Source: Gimesia sp.
GTDB taxonomy: Bacteria; Planctomycetota; Planctomycetia; Planctomycetales; Planctomycetaceae
NCBI GenBank assembly: GCA_002706765.1
Contig: PAJV01000073.1
Span: 1-64,000 of the forward strand
Direction: 5' to 3'
Length of the DNA: 64,000 nt
The position numbers were made by a program, and so were the translations under genes. Below are positions 46,453-56,500 of the stretch, piece by piece (position 1 is the first letter of the stretch; each line of letters opens with the position of its first letter). The notes below the pieces were generated by a model. It made no database searches. It was given only the letters and a program-made list of their open reading frames with translations, and had not been told where the DNA came from.

Positions 46453-47391
46453 ATGCAGTTTTCCCGGGAAATTCTTCAGCAGTGCTGGTTTCTGGCAGGT
46501 CCCACCGCGTGTGGCAAGACGGAACTCAGCCTGTTGCTGGCAGAGCATTTGAACGCCGAAATCCTGGCGATGGATTCGATGTCCCTGTATCGAGGTATGG
46601 ATATCGGGACGGCGAAAGCGTCTGCTGCCGAGCGGGAACGGGTGCCCCACCATCTGCTGGATTTAATCGATCCGCATGAAAAGTACAGTGTCGCCGATTA
46701 CTTTACGGCGGCGGACGAATGTTGTCGGCAGATCGTTGCCCGGGGAAAGACGCCCCTGTTTGTCGGCGGGACAGGTTTGTATTTGCGGGCGATTTTGCGT
46801 GGCGTGTTCAACGGACCTTCCGCGGACTGGGATTATCGCAGCGAGCTGGAAGCGTTTGCCGAGACGGCAGGCAATGAAGCGTTGCATCAGCGACTGGCAG
46901 CCGTGGATCCGGTTTCGGCAGAGAAATATCATTTCAACGATGTTCGCCGCGTGGCCCGTGCACTGGAAGTCTACCATGTGACCGGCGTCCCGCTTTCCTC
47001 TCAACATGCGGAGGATGTGCTGACTCCGGAAGAATGCCCGGCGCACGTGTTCTGGTTACTGCCGGACCGGGAGTGGCTGTATGACCGCATCAATCTCCGC
47101 GTCGATCAGATGCTGGAGGAAGGCTTGCTGGACGAAGTCAAACGGTTACTTGCAGCGGAAGTTCCAATGGGGCGCACCGCCCGGCAGGCGCTGGGCTACA
47201 AAGAACTGATCGATTACCTGGAAGGCGTATGGTCCTGGGAACGGGCCGTCGAGATGCTGAAGCAGCAGACGCGACGTTTCGCCAAACGCCAGCATACGTT
47301 CTTTCGCAATATCACCGAGTGCCGCGAAATCGATGTGCGTCCGGAGGACAGCCCGGCGGATCTGCTGCAGAAAATCCTGAAGTATGAGTGA
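46453..47391 (+). CDS. miaA: tRNA dimethylallyltransferase
   Basis: MiaA transfers a dimethylallyl group to A37 of tRNAs that read codons starting with U. The 312-residue protein has the P-loop GPTACGKT near residue 16, the ILAMDSMSLYRGMDIGTAKAS block that contacts the tRNA, VGGTGLYLRAILRG, RRVARALEVYHVTGVP, and GRTARQALGYKELIDYLEG, all family hallmarks. The ATG is preceded by GAGGAATC. It stands as its own unit. Confidence 0.93.
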   Translation: MQFSREILQQCWFLAGPTACGKTELSLLLAEHLNAEILAMDSMSLYRGMDIGTAKASAAERERVPHHLLDLIDPHEKYSVADYFTAADECCRQIVARGKTPLFVGGTGLYLRAILRGVFNGPSADWDYRSELEAFAETAGNEALHQRLAAVDPVSAEKYHFNDVRRVARALEVYHVTGVPLSSQHAEDVLTPEECPAHVFWLLPDREWLYDRINLRVDQMLEEGLLDEVKRLLAAEVPMGRTARQALGYKELIDYLEGVWSWERAVEMLKQQTRRFAKRQHTFFRNITECREIDVRPEDSPADLLQKILKYE

Positions 47392-47457
47392 ATCTGATTG
47401 TTGTCACCGTGGTTGCGTGAGACCGAATCGAAGCTCGACAGGCACACACAGGGCCTG

Positions 47458-47856
47458 TTAACTCTCCGTACCCAGCTGTTCCATCGCTGCCGGCATCCGC
47501 TGAATATTTCCCGCGCGGTCCACGCAGGCGATCACGCTGTGCGCCACAGCGATACTCGCGCCGTCGCGAAACAGCTCATATTTGTGTTCGAGCTTCGCCC
47601 CTGTCACTTTCTCCAGAGTGGTTCGCAGTGTCAGCACATCGTCATAGCGTGCCGGGAGACGGTATTTGCATTCGATCTTCGCGACCACCAGCAGGAAGCC
47701 TTTCTCTTCCATCTCGCGGTAGTTACCGCCTTGAGACCGAAAGAGTTCCGTGCGACCCATTTCAAAATACGTGAAGTAATTACCATGATGCAGAAAACCC
47801 ATCGCGTCCGTTTCGTTATAGCGGACGCGGATTTCTATCTCATGTGAGGCAGACAT
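47458..47856 (-). CDS. Acyl-CoA thioesterase (YbgC-like hotdog protein)
   Basis: This 132-residue 4-hydroxybenzoyl-CoA-type thioesterase has the hotdog motif RVRYNETDAMGFLHHGNYFTYFEMGRTELFR, where the aspartate in ETD is the catalytic residue, and LVVAKIECKYRLPARYDDVL. It hydrolyses acyl-CoA esters; in E. coli the relative YbgC is linked to the Tol-Pal system, but no tol genes are seen here. It lies 38 bp downstream of purF on the same strand. Confidence 0.85.
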   Translation of the reverse strand: MSASHEIEIRVRYNETDAMGFLHHGNYFTYFEMGRTELFRSQGGNYREMEEKGFLLVVAKIECKYRLPARYDDVLTLRTTLEKVTGAKLEHKYELFRDGASIAVAHSVIACVDRAGNIQRMPAAMEQLGTES

Positions 47857-47894
47857 AGGACCGTGTATTCCTTAATTGAATTCTGATCAGGCTG

Positions 47895-49490
47895 TCAGGT
47901 GCGAACCGGCGTGGGTGGGGTCACATCGTAAGTCCGGTGAGAATCGGAATCGCTGTCTTCATTCTGAGAATTATCAACGGCGATCTGGTACAGCTTGCGA
48001 CCCGCTTCGGTGGGATAGGTGGTGTCGATACAGGCCTGGCAGAGTGAAGTGCCAGGCAGGCCCACGGCGCGTGCGATCGATTCTTTAGGCAGATACTTCA
48101 GGCTGTCGGCTCCAATGGCGGCGGCCATCGCTTTTTCTACTTCAGGATTCATTTCGCCGCCATCCAGGAAACGGGGGGCGAACAGCTCGTTGATGGTCGA
48201 CATGTCGATCCCGTAAAAACAGGGGCCGATGATCGGCGGACAGGCAACACGCACGTGGACTTCTTTCGCACGTCCCCGTTCTTTCAACTGGCTGATCAAG
48301 GCTTTCATCGTTGTCGAACGCACAATGGTGTCTTCCACCAGCAGCACCCGTTTGCCTTCCAGCACCTCGGGCAGCGGCGTGTATTTCGCACGGACTTTGT
48401 CGCTGCGATTCGCACCTTCGATAAACGTGCGGCCGATGTAGCGGTTTCGAATCAGTCCTTCCAGGCAGGGTACGCTCAAATGATAAGCCATACTGTCGGC
48501 GGCTGCTTTCGCGGTGTCGGGCACGGGAACAACGATCGTGTCTTCATCGATGGTCACGGTTTCCTGTTCGGCCAGTTCCTCGCCCAGGCGTTTACGGGTG
48601 ATGTAAACACTCTGATCATCCAGGGTACTGCAGACGTTGGCGAAATATATCCATTCGAAGAAGCAGTGCGCTTTCTGTGTCGGCCGGGCGTATTCGTGAA
48701 TCGAGAGTTCTCCATCCTTGATGATCACGGCCGTGCCGGGCGCCACACTTTCGATCTGATCTTCATCAAATCCCATATTCGCCAGCGCCACACTTTCCGA
48801 GGCAGCCGCAAACAGGGAACCATCAAAGGCATAACACAGCGGACGAATGCCGACCGGATCCCGCGAGACAAACATGTTGCCCAGGGCGTCCAGAAACACA
48901 ATGTTATAGGCACCGTCCAGCCGCTTGCTGAGTGTGCCCAGAATTTCATGCAACTCACCGGGATTCTCTTTGGAAAGTTCCTGCGAGATCAGATGCATCA
49001 GGATTTCCGTATCTGTTTCCCGGGCCAGGTGAAAATCAGACTCGGTGAGTACTTCTTTGCACAGATCCTGGTAGTTGGCCAGCTGACCGTTAAAGCCGAA
49101 GCTGAACCATTTGGATTTCTGAATATGATGCCGTTCGAAGGGCTGAGCATAGCTGCGGTCGTCTTTACCACAGGTCGCATACCGCACATGACCGATGGCT
49201 GCCGGGCCTTCATACTTTTTCATCAGATCATTGAATGTCTGCTGGTGATTCAGCTGAAAGACTTCGGTTACCGTGCCGACATCTTTGTGAGTGTCGATCA
49301 GCTGATTGCGGGCCGGGTTAAAAGTTGTCATTCCAGCCGCAAGTTGGCCGCGATTCTGGATATCCAGCAGCAGACGGGATATAAGTTGCGAAGTTTTTTC
49401 GGGGGATCCCATCGGGGCCAGGGGGCTGGTTTCCCGATTAGGAAGATGGTAGACAGCTGCAACGCCACATTCGTGGTATAGTTCCGACAT
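47895..49490 (-). CDS. purF: Amidophosphoribosyltransferase
   Basis: PurF joins glutamine amide nitrogen to PRPP, the first step of purine synthesis. The start at ATG 49490 gives [15 protein letters not shown]: a seven-residue leader before the catalytic cysteine C8, which needs processing to expose it, as in the Bacillus-type enzyme. The glutaminase half has [12 protein letters not shown] and GFNGQLANY. The transferase half has the PRPP motif [11 protein letters not shown], and C-terminal cysteines ([12 protein letters not shown]) of the Fe-S type. The 531-residue length fits. A longer frame reaches 49583 but would not suit the leader. Confidence 0.92.
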   Translation of the reverse strand: MSELYHECGVAAVYHLPNRETSPLAPMGSPEKTSQLISRLLLDIQNRGQLAAGMTTFNPARNQLIDTHKDVGTVTEVFQLNHQQTFNDLMKKYEGPAAIGHVRYATCGKDDRSYAQPFERHHIQKSKWFSFGFNGQLANYQDLCKEVLTESDFHLARETDTEILMHLISQELSKENPGELHEILGTLSKRLDGAYNIVFLDALGNMFVSRDPVGIRPLCYAFDGSLFAAASESVALANMGFDEDQIESVAPGTAVIIKDGELSIHEYARPTQKAHCFFEWIYFANVCSTLDDQSVYITRKRLGEELAEQETVTIDEDTIVVPVPDTAKAAADSMAYHLSVPCLEGLIRNRYIGRTFIEGANRSDKVRAKYTPLPEVLEGKRVLLVEDTIVRSTTMKALISQLKERGRAKEVHVRVACPPIIGPCFYGIDMSTINELFAPRFLDGGEMNPEVEKAMAAAIGADSLKYLPKESIARAVGLPGTSLCQACIDTTYPTEAGRKLYQIAVDNSQNEDSDSDSHRTYDVTPPTPVRT

Positions 49491-49775
49491 AAAATGCCTT
49501 AGTTCGTGAATAAGGGTTTCAAAATCAGTGTGAACCGGGTGAACTATGCGGTAAATTGTTTCAGGACTGTCGAGGAGAGACAAATATAATCAGCTGATAA
49601 GACGAAAAATGAGCCGATTTCAGTGAAAATCGCCCCTGTTTCCTGCCAAACTTGCCCGATTGTGTGTCTATGCTGCAGCCACTGACTGCTATATTATATA
49701 AATATTAAGAAATAGGGACCCGGTGGGGAGTGCCTCTTTGAAATTTTTTAGTGATTCCCGGAAAAAGTGCGGACT

Positions 49776-50921
49776 GTGAGTCGAACCAGACGTGAAATTA
49801 TCGAGTCAGCGGAAACGCTGGTGATTAAAATTGGAACAAACGTTCTCTCTTGCGCAGACGATACACTCAACCCCCAGCGGATCGAATCGCTGGCTGAGCA
49901 GATTCATCGTGTCAAGCTGACAGGACGAAAAGTGGTGGTCGTCTCCAGTGGCGCCATCGGTGCAGGCATGGGCCTGTTGGGATTAAAAGAACGACCGAAA
50001 GACCTCGGCCACCTGCAGGCATCTGCCGCCGTGGGGCAGGCCCATTTGATCCGACGCTACGATCGCTGCCTGCAGAAACATGGCTATCACGCGGCGCAAC
50101 TGCTGGTGACCGCTAATGATTTTAAACATCGTACCCGCTACCTCAATGTACGTAACACCATCCATACGCTGTTCGAATACGGTGCGGTTCCCATCGTCAA
50201 TGAGAACGACACAGTCAGTATTCAAGAGATTAAGTTCGGCGATAACGACCATCTCGCCGCCATGGTCACCAGCCTGGTCAAGAAACCACTGCTGGTGATT
50301 CTGTCTGTGGTCGACGGCCTGTATGACGGCGATCCGAAATCTCCGGTCAGTGCCCGAATTTCGCAGGTTCAAGACTGGACACCTGAGTTACTCTCCCTCG
50401 CCACCAATGACAGCAGCTCGCGGGGGACCGGCGGAATGAAATCCAAACTGCAGGCCGTGCATTCTGCGACTGCGGTCGGAGAAAATGTCATTATCGCCAA
50501 TGGCACACAGGCAGGAATTCTGGACCAGATCCTCAACGGCGATGATGTAGGCACGCTCTTTCTGGCGCAGGGCGCTTCGGTTTCTGCCTGGAAACGCTGG
50601 ATTGGTTATACGATTCGACCCAAAGGCAAGTTTCATCTGGACGAGGGCGCCACCAAAGCCATTCGGGAAGGGGGGAAGTCTCTGCTGGCGATCGGCATTC
50701 GTTCGATTGATGGCACTTTTGAGAGTGGTGAAGTCGTCACGCTGGTCAGTCCCTCGGGAGAAGAATTCGCCCGTGGACTGAGTAACTACAACTCAAATGA
50801 TCTGGCAAAAATTGTGATGCGACGTTCGGATCAGATTGCCGGCATACTGGGAACTGTCCCTTATTCTGAAGTCATTCATCGGGATAATCTGGCGGTTCTG
50901 GAAAACCATCCTGCGCTGTAG
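49776..50921 (+). CDS. proB: Glutamate 5-kinase
   Basis: ProB phosphorylates glutamate, the first step of proline synthesis. The protein (381 residues; an in-frame GTG at 49767 would add three) has the amino-acid-kinase domain with [41 protein letters not shown] and [12 protein letters not shown], then a C-terminal PUA domain from about residue 275. proA is not in the window. Both possible starts are GTG. It is followed by a small membrane protein gene in the same transcription direction. Confidence 0.92.
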   Translation: MSRTRREIIESAETLVIKIGTNVLSCADDTLNPQRIESLAEQIHRVKLTGRKVVVVSSGAIGAGMGLLGLKERPKDLGHLQASAAVGQAHLIRRYDRCLQKHGYHAAQLLVTANDFKHRTRYLNVRNTIHTLFEYGAVPIVNENDTVSIQEIKFGDNDHLAAMVTSLVKKPLLVILSVVDGLYDGDPKSPVSARISQVQDWTPELLSLATNDSSSRGTGGMKSKLQAVHSATAVGENVIIANGTQAGILDQILNGDDVGTLFLAQGASVSAWKRWIGYTIRPKGKFHLDEGATKAIREGGKSLLAIGIRSIDGTFESGEVVTLVSPSGEEFARGLSNYNSNDLAKIVMRRSDQIAGILGTVPYSEVIHRDNLAVLENHPAL

Positions 50922-50943
50922 GAACTGCAAGGAGGACTGACAT

Positions 50944-51486
50944 ATGTGGTTCACCGAAACCGCGATTCCGCCAATGGTGGTTTGCTCCGCGATTGCCGCG
51001 ATCCTGTTTATCCAATGGTATCAGAGGCGTCTGGGAAAATTTCTGATCGGTAGCCTGTTCATGGTTCTGCTGACGGTCGGATTTTATATGCTCGAGGTCA
51101 GTATCGTGACGCCACGCGAACGGGTAGAAGCGGATCTTTTTAACCTGATCGATGCCTTCCAGAAGAAAGAACCGGAAACCACCCTGAGTTACATCAGTCC
51201 CCGGGCCCAGCAGTTAAGGGATATGGTGAAACTCGCTCTGGCACTGGTGACGCTGGATGATGATCTGAAAATTACCGATGTCTCTACCGAAATGAAGTCG
51301 GAAGATTCCATCGCGACGATCCACTTCCGCGCCAATGGGACAGCCATGTATGGAGGAGTTTCCGGCAGACAGCCCACGCGCTGGGAACTGACCTGGCAGA
51401 AAATGGGAGGCGAGTGGAAAGTCACGGAAGCCACCCGCCTGAATCCGATTACCGGCGAGGCGCTGCGGCCGTTTTCAGTCCGCTGA
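50944..51486 (+). CDS. Membrane protein with NTF2-like domain
   Basis: This 180-residue protein has two N-terminal membrane segments (about residues 7-26 and 36-55) and a C-terminal soluble domain of about 120 residues resembling NTF2-like/SnoaL folds (RVEADLFNLIDAFQKKEPETTLSYISPRAQ and RWELTWQKMGGEWKVTEATRLN). The ATG has a perfect AAGGAGG upstream and begins 22 bp after proB, so the two are likely co-transcribed. I do not recognise a specific function. Confidence 0.75.
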   Translation: MWFTETAIPPMVVCSAIAAILFIQWYQRRLGKFLIGSLFMVLLTVGFYMLEVSIVTPRERVEADLFNLIDAFQKKEPETTLSYISPRAQQLRDMVKLALALVTLDDDLKITDVSTEMKSEDSIATIHFRANGTAMYGGVSGRQPTRWELTWQKMGGEWKVTEATRLNPITGEALRPFSVR

Positions 51487-52500
51487 TTAACTGGCAGCCG
51501 CATTGATCTTGCGATAAATCTCGCCCGCCGGTTTGACTTTGGCAGGGACATTCTTCAGCACACGTTCAAAGAAGGCTTCCATCTCCGGATACGTTTCGCG
51601 ACGATGCCTGGTGAAGACGTCGTGGTTGGCTTCCGGGTAGCGATGATAGGTGACATCGGTGGAACCTGCCGCTTTCAACGCGGCAACAAAACTGTCTGCC
51701 TGGGATACATCGACAAGCCGGTCTGCAGTTCCCTGGAAGACCAGGAACGGGGGGGCCTGCTTGTTCACATAGGTGATCGGAGACGCTTTGATCGCCTGTT
51801 CTTCCAGGCTTGCTACAGGCGAATCCAACAGTTGGAACAGCGTCTGTTTATTTCTGATTCCACCCGGCCAGTTCACAAAATCGGTCGGGATGGCGGAGAC
51901 ACAGACGGCATTGAGCAGGCTCGATTGCTCCTGCCAGGGACCATCACCTTCCAGCTGATGTGCTTCATCTACCAGTCCCAACAGGCTGACCAGGTGTGCG
52001 CCTGCAGAATTTCCATACCCGCCAATCCGGTTTGGGTCGACATTGTATTTGTCTGCATGCGCCCGTAACCAGCGTACCGCGCACTTGACGTCCTGCAGGC
52101 AGGCGGGGAAGGGATCATCGTCCGACAGCCGATAGTTGACGCTGATACAGACATAACCCAGGTTCGCATATTCGACAGGACCACTGCGAAAAATGCCGCG
52201 ACCTTTGTCACCGCTCGACCAGCCGCCACCGTGCACAAAGATGATCGCCGGACGGGGTGTTTCACTTCGTTCACGAGGCATCACCAGATCCAGTTTCCAG
52301 GCGCGACGGTCACCGGGACGATACTCAATGTCTTCGATCACCTTCAGGTCTCTGGGCAGAGGCGCGATGTTCGACAGAATCGGAACTTCTTTTTTCGCCT
52401 TCTGATTCTGGGCGGAGCTCTTCTGTGGTTCCGGTATCAGGTACGTAATGAGACCCAGCAGAAACAGTCCGATTAAAATGCGTGATACAAAGCGTCGCAT
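51487..52500 (-). CDS. Exported alpha/beta-hydrolase (BD-FAE-like esterase)
   Basis: This 337-residue hydrolase is similar to the one at 21693. After a membrane anchor or signal peptide (FVSRILIGLFLLGLITYLI) it shows IFVHGGGWSSGDKG, the nucleophile in GGYGNSAGAHLVSL, and the acid/base residues in LVFQGTADRLVDVSQ and YPEANHD. The substrate is probably an ester on a carbohydrate. The ATG at 52500 has AGGG upstream. Its stop directly adjoins the stop of the convergent membrane protein gene (51486/51487). Confidence 0.86.
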   Translation of the reverse strand: MRRFVSRILIGLFLLGLITYLIPEPQKSSAQNQKAKKEVPILSNIAPLPRDLKVIEDIEYRPGDRRAWKLDLVMPRERSETPRPAIIFVHGGGWSSGDKGRGIFRSGPVEYANLGYVCISVNYRLSDDDPFPACLQDVKCAVRWLRAHADKYNVDPNRIGGYGNSAGAHLVSLLGLVDEAHQLEGDGPWQEQSSLLNAVCVSAIPTDFVNWPGGIRNKQTLFQLLDSPVASLEEQAIKASPITYVNKQAPPFLVFQGTADRLVDVSQADSFVAALKAAGSTDVTYHRYPEANHDVFTRHRRETYPEMEAFFERVLKNVPAKVKPAGEIYRKINAAAS

Positions 52501-52748
52501 CACCAACCCTCACTGGTTAAGAGAAAAAAGAAGCACTTGTGTAATTCAATAAACCCTCAATGCAGCAACAGGTTTTCCGGATCTTTCCAGAATATCAAAA
52601 TAATTCCCGGAGCATGACAGTCGCCAGCTGGAATCGCCTGAGGCACGACTGTTCTGGTGTTCTCACTCAAAATCATAAAACGGGCCCTCCTGAAACCCGC
52701 CTGGCGCCGTAAGAAAGACATGCCGATACGCAGATAATGCTTGTTTTA

Positions 52749-52780
52749 TTGTATGGAATGCTGTTAGATTATATATAATC
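52749..52780 (+). promoter_or_regulatory. Possible promoter and palindrome before the GntR gene
   Basis: TTGTAT (52749-52754) and TATAAT (52774-52779) are spaced by 19 bp. The TATAAT sits inside GATTATATATAATC (52767-52780), a perfect 14 bp palindrome that could be an operator. The gap 52507-52823 otherwise shows nothing. Confidence 0.35.
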
Positions 52781-52823
52781 GGGCTCCCGTTCCGTTTTTC
52801 CCGTTATCTTAGAGCGAGCGATT

Positions 52824-53519
52824 ATGGCGAGCGTTGTCACACGACAGATCACTCACGGCTCCCGCAGACAGAAGCTGGTGCAACAGGTGCTCAGCAAGTT
52901 CTTTCAGGGGGAGTACCAGCCCAATCAGCGTATGACGGTGCAGGCGCTGGCCCGGGAATGGAACGTCAGTGCCACGCCGGTCCGCGAAGCATTGGTGGAA
53001 CTCGCAGGCATCGGCATTGTCGAAATCTATCCGAACCGCGGCGCAGTACTGCGTAATTTCGGCGTGAAAGAACTGCACGAAATCTGCCAGGTGCGGCGCA
53101 TCCTGGAAAGCGAAGCCACCCGTTGTGCCTGCGGACATATCACGCCCCATGAACTCGAACAGCTCGAGCAGACCTTCCGTAAACTGGCTTCGGCAAAGCG
53201 GACCGTCAAATGGTCCGAGACCACACAGTACTGGGACGACTACCTGCACGAACTGATCTATCGGACCTGTGGCAGCGAACGACTGGCGCTGGAAATCAAC
53301 CGCTATCGGGTTCTGCATCAGACCCTGAGACAGGTCCGCCACAGCAAACGACAGAATGTCAAAGATTTCAAACACATGGAAGAGAATGCAGAGCACTTGC
53401 GCATCGTCCAGGCACTGATCAGGGGGAATCCTGACAAAGCGGCTCAAGCCATGCACGAGCATCTGCTGCAGACTCCTGCCTGGCTGGAACGCGATCTGTT
53501 TCAGCGACAGGAGTCCTGA
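52824..53519 (+). CDS. GntR family transcriptional regulator (FCD type)
   Basis: This 231-residue regulator has an N-terminal winged helix (MTVQALAREWNVSATPVREALVELAGIGIVEIYPNRGAVL, with the FadR-type RTPVREAL motif as ATPVREAL) and a C-terminal helical FCD ligand-binding domain with the histidines expected for metal or acid binding (for example HELIYRTCGSERL and HMEENAEHLRI). It probably responds to a small carboxylate. It precedes the DUF1549/DUF1553 gene on the same strand with a 64 bp gap, so the downstream pair is a candidate target. Confidence 0.85.
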   Translation: MASVVTRQITHGSRRQKLVQQVLSKFFQGEYQPNQRMTVQALAREWNVSATPVREALVELAGIGIVEIYPNRGAVLRNFGVKELHEICQVRRILESEATRCACGHITPHELEQLEQTFRKLASAKRTVKWSETTQYWDDYLHELIYRTCGSERLALEINRYRVLHQTLRQVRHSKRQNVKDFKHMEENAEHLRIVQALIRGNPDKAAQAMHEHLLQTPAWLERDLFQRQES

Positions 53520-53583
53520 ATCGTAAACGATGTTATCACAAATATCCTCTGGTGTACGACAGCAAATTTGAAGGACTGGCTCA

Positions 53584-56487
53584 GTGACTCAATTTTCCCT
53601 CCCCCGACTTTGTCTGATGATCCTGTTTTTAACAGGTCTCAGCCTCCCGGCAACAGCGGCAGAAACAACACCAGACTCAACCTCCCGGATTGATTTCGAA
53701 AAAGAGATTGGACCGCTGCTCGTCGAGCACTGTATTCGCTGCCACAACCCGGGCAATGAAAAAGGGGATCTCTCCCTGGCCACTCTGCAGTCGATCACAG
53801 AGGCAGGCTACCTCACGCCCGGTAAACCCGAGGAAAGTTATCTGCTGGATGTGATTCATGTCAGCGCCGATTCCGGCAAAGCCGCCATGCCCAAAGAAGG
53901 ACCGCCCCTCGCGAAAGCACAGGTCGCGTTACTCACCCGCTGGGTCAAAGAGGGAGCCGTCTGGCCCGAGAGCCTCACACTTCAGGAAAAATCCAAGGCC
54001 GATCTCAGCTGGTGGTCCCTGCAGCCCCTGGCAGACGTGGCTCCCCCCGAAAACAACGAGGCACCCGCAGACTGGCAGAGCAGTCCCATCGATCAGTTCA
54101 TCTTCGCGAAACTCAAAGAGAACAATCTCAAGCCGTCACCCCGAGCCACAAAACGGGAACTGATCCGGCGGGCCACCTATAATCTGACGGGCCTGCCTCC
54201 CACACCCGAAGAAGTTGCCACCTTCGAAAAAAATGAGTCACCCGATGCTTACGAGCGACTGATTGACCGACTGCTCGACTCACCCCGTTACGGCGAACAC
54301 TGGGGCCGCCACTGGCTGGATGTCGTTCGCTTCGGCGAGAGTAACGGCTTCGAACGCAATGTGATCATCGACAATGCCTGGCCGTTCCGCGATTATGTCA
54401 TACGCTCTTTCAATGCAGACAAACCCTTCGATCAGATGGTGATCGAGCATCTGGCCGGCGATGTGATCGGCAAAAATGATCCTGATGTCGTTGTGGGGAG
54501 CACGTTCCTTGTTTGTGGTCCCTATGATAACGTCGGCAATCAGGACCCCGTGCAGGCAGCCCAGATCCGCGCGAATACCATTGACGATATGGTCCGCACG
54601 ACGGGCGAAGCCTTCCTCGGGCTGACAGTCGGCTGCAGTCGCTGTCACAATCATAAATTTGATCCCATCCAACAGCAGGATTATTACAGCCTGTATGCCA
54701 CCTTTGCCGGCGTCAGACATGGCAGCCGTGTCATCGCCGCTCCCGAGGACCGGCAGGCACAACTCCAGAAACGCCAGCCACTGCAAAAAGAAAAGGCAGA
54801 ACTGCTGAAACAGAAGAGCGAAATTGAAAACGCCATTCAGCAACGGGCCGAGCAGAAAGCCGCCGAGTATGAAAAAGAGTGGACCCGCGAACCAGCGAAA
54901 CGAACGGGTGTGGAAGAAACCTTTACACCCGTCACAGCAAAATTTGTGAAGCTCACTTCGCAGGGCCTCGATACCAACCCCCGCGCCATGACCGGCTATC
55001 GCGTCGATGAATTTGAAGTCTGGACGGCAGGCGATATGCCGCAAAACGTCGCGCTCGCAAAGAACGGCGGCAAAGCTACCGGCGCCAACAGTCGCGTCGC
55101 CGGCGACTTTGCGGGGGCCTACGATGTCGGCTTGACCATTGACGGAAAAATCGGAGCCTGCTGGATCGCCGGCAGCCCCGATCTGACTGCCGAACTTGCT
55201 GAGCCACAGACCATCAATCGCATCGTCTTTTCCAGTGACCGCTCCGGCGCTGCCATGAGCAACTACAAAGCCACCTTTCTGGCGGAATACAAACTCGAAG
55301 TTTCGACCGACGGTAAAACCTGGCAGGAAGTTGCTTCCTCCCATAACCGCAAACCCGTCAGTTCGTCTCACCGCCGTAAACGGTTCTACGATCTGGAAGT
55401 GACGGTAGAAGAACGAAGTCAGCTCAATGAGTTCAATAAACAAATCCGACACGTCGACCAGCAACTGGCCGCCATTCCCGATCCCCCCTCCTGGTGGGTG
55501 GGCAACCACAGTCAGGTGAACGGTCCCTTTCACATTTTCGTCGGCGGCAATCCACAGCGCAAAGGGGAAACCGTCGTTCCCGCCAGCTTGACCACACTTA
55601 ATAATGTGACAGCAGGCTACCAGCTCAAAGCCGACTCACCCCAAGGTCAGCGCCGCCTGGAACTGGCCCGCTGGATTGTTTCCCAGGATAACCCGCTTAC
55701 GCCGCGCGTGCTCGCCAATCGGCTCTGGTATTACCATTTCGGAACCGGCATCGTCTCTACGCCCAGTGACTTCGGCTACATGGGCACCAAACCCAGTCAT
55801 CCCGAACTGCTCGACTGGCTCGCGCTCCAGATTCAGAAGAACGGCTGGCGCCTCAAAGACATTCAGAAACAGATCATGCTTTCGGAAACGTATCAGCAGG
55901 CCAGTAGCTTCCGCGAAGACGCCGCCCGCATTGATTCCGATTCCCGCCTGCTCTGGCGGTTCCCGCCCCGTCGACTGACAGGGGAAGAAATTCGCGATAC
56001 CCTGTTGTCCGTCACAGGAAAACTGAATCTCAAAATGGGCGGCCCCGGTTTTCGTCTCTATGAATATCTTCAAGATAACGTCGCCACCTATGTGCCCCTC
56101 GAGGAGTTCGGCCCGGAAACCTATCGTCGCGCCGTCTATCATCAGAATGCCCGCGCGGCACGCGTCGATCTGTTAACCGATTTCGACTGCCCCGATAACG
56201 CCTTCGCCGCACCACGACGGAATACCACCACCACGCCCCTGCAGGCGCTGACACTCATGAACCATCAATTCACACTCGATCTCTCCCGCTTTCTCGCCGA
56301 ACGCCTCCGGCAGGAATCCGGCGCGGAACACGTCGATCAGCAGATTGATCGCGCGTTTCAGTTACTGTATTCCCGCTCTCCCCAGGCTGAAGAACAACAG
56401 GCCGCGCGTGCGCTCATCGCCGCCAGTGACCTGGAAGCCCTGTGTCGGGCCATGATTAATTCCAACGAACTGATTTATCTTGATTGA
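53584..56487 (+). CDS. Planctomycete cytochrome-c protein with DUF1549 and DUF1553 domains
   Basis: This 967-residue secreted protein has a signal peptide, a PSC1-type cytochrome domain with CIRCH at 50-54 (covalent haem motif), then DUF1549 (PIDQFIFAKLKENNLKPSPRATKRELIRRATYNLTGLPPTPEE), including GCSRCHNHKFDPI with a second CxxCH motif, an inserted discoidin-like domain at about residues 450-600, and the C-terminal DUF1553 (NPLTPRVLANRLWYYHFGTGIVSTPSDFG). Start is a GTG. The family is expanded in planctomycetes and is suspected to act on sulfated or acetylated polysaccharides, but no activity is proven here. Confidence 0.9.
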   Translation: MTQFSLPRLCLMILFLTGLSLPATAAETTPDSTSRIDFEKEIGPLLVEHCIRCHNPGNEKGDLSLATLQSITEAGYLTPGKPEESYLLDVIHVSADSGKAAMPKEGPPLAKAQVALLTRWVKEGAVWPESLTLQEKSKADLSWWSLQPLADVAPPENNEAPADWQSSPIDQFIFAKLKENNLKPSPRATKRELIRRATYNLTGLPPTPEEVATFEKNESPDAYERLIDRLLDSPRYGEHWGRHWLDVVRFGESNGFERNVIIDNAWPFRDYVIRSFNADKPFDQMVIEHLAGDVIGKNDPDVVVGSTFLVCGPYDNVGNQDPVQAAQIRANTIDDMVRTTGEAFLGLTVGCSRCHNHKFDPIQQQDYYSLYATFAGVRHGSRVIAAPEDRQAQLQKRQPLQKEKAELLKQKSEIENAIQQRAEQKAAEYEKEWTREPAKRTGVEETFTPVTAKFVKLTSQGLDTNPRAMTGYRVDEFEVWTAGDMPQNVALAKNGGKATGANSRVAGDFAGAYDVGLTIDGKIGACWIAGSPDLTAELAEPQTINRIVFSSDRSGAAMSNYKATFLAEYKLEVSTDGKTWQEVASSHNRKPVSSSHRRKRFYDLEVTVEERSQLNEFNKQIRHVDQQLAAIPDPPSWWVGNHSQVNGPFHIFVGGNPQRKGETVVPASLTTLNNVTAGYQLKADSPQGQRRLELARWIVSQDNPLTPRVLANRLWYYHFGTGIVSTPSDFGYMGTKPSHPELLDWLALQIQKNGWRLKDIQKQIMLSETYQQASSFREDAARIDSDSRLLWRFPPRRLTGEEIRDTLLSVTGKLNLKMGGPGFRLYEYLQDNVATYVPLEEFGPETYRRAVYHQNARAARVDLLTDFDCPDNAFAAPRRNTTTTPLQALTLMNHQFTLDLSRFLAERLRQESGAEHVDQQIDRAFQLLYSRSPQAEEQQAARALIAASDLEALCRAMINSNELIYLD

Positions 56488-56500
56488 ACTGGTGAACCAC

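Noticed and set aside
48255..49481. 408-residue plus-strand frame opposite purF
   Set aside because: Antisense shadow of a clear purF.
54280..55533. 417-residue minus-strand frame within the DUF1549/1553 gene
   Set aside because: Antisense shadow without motifs.
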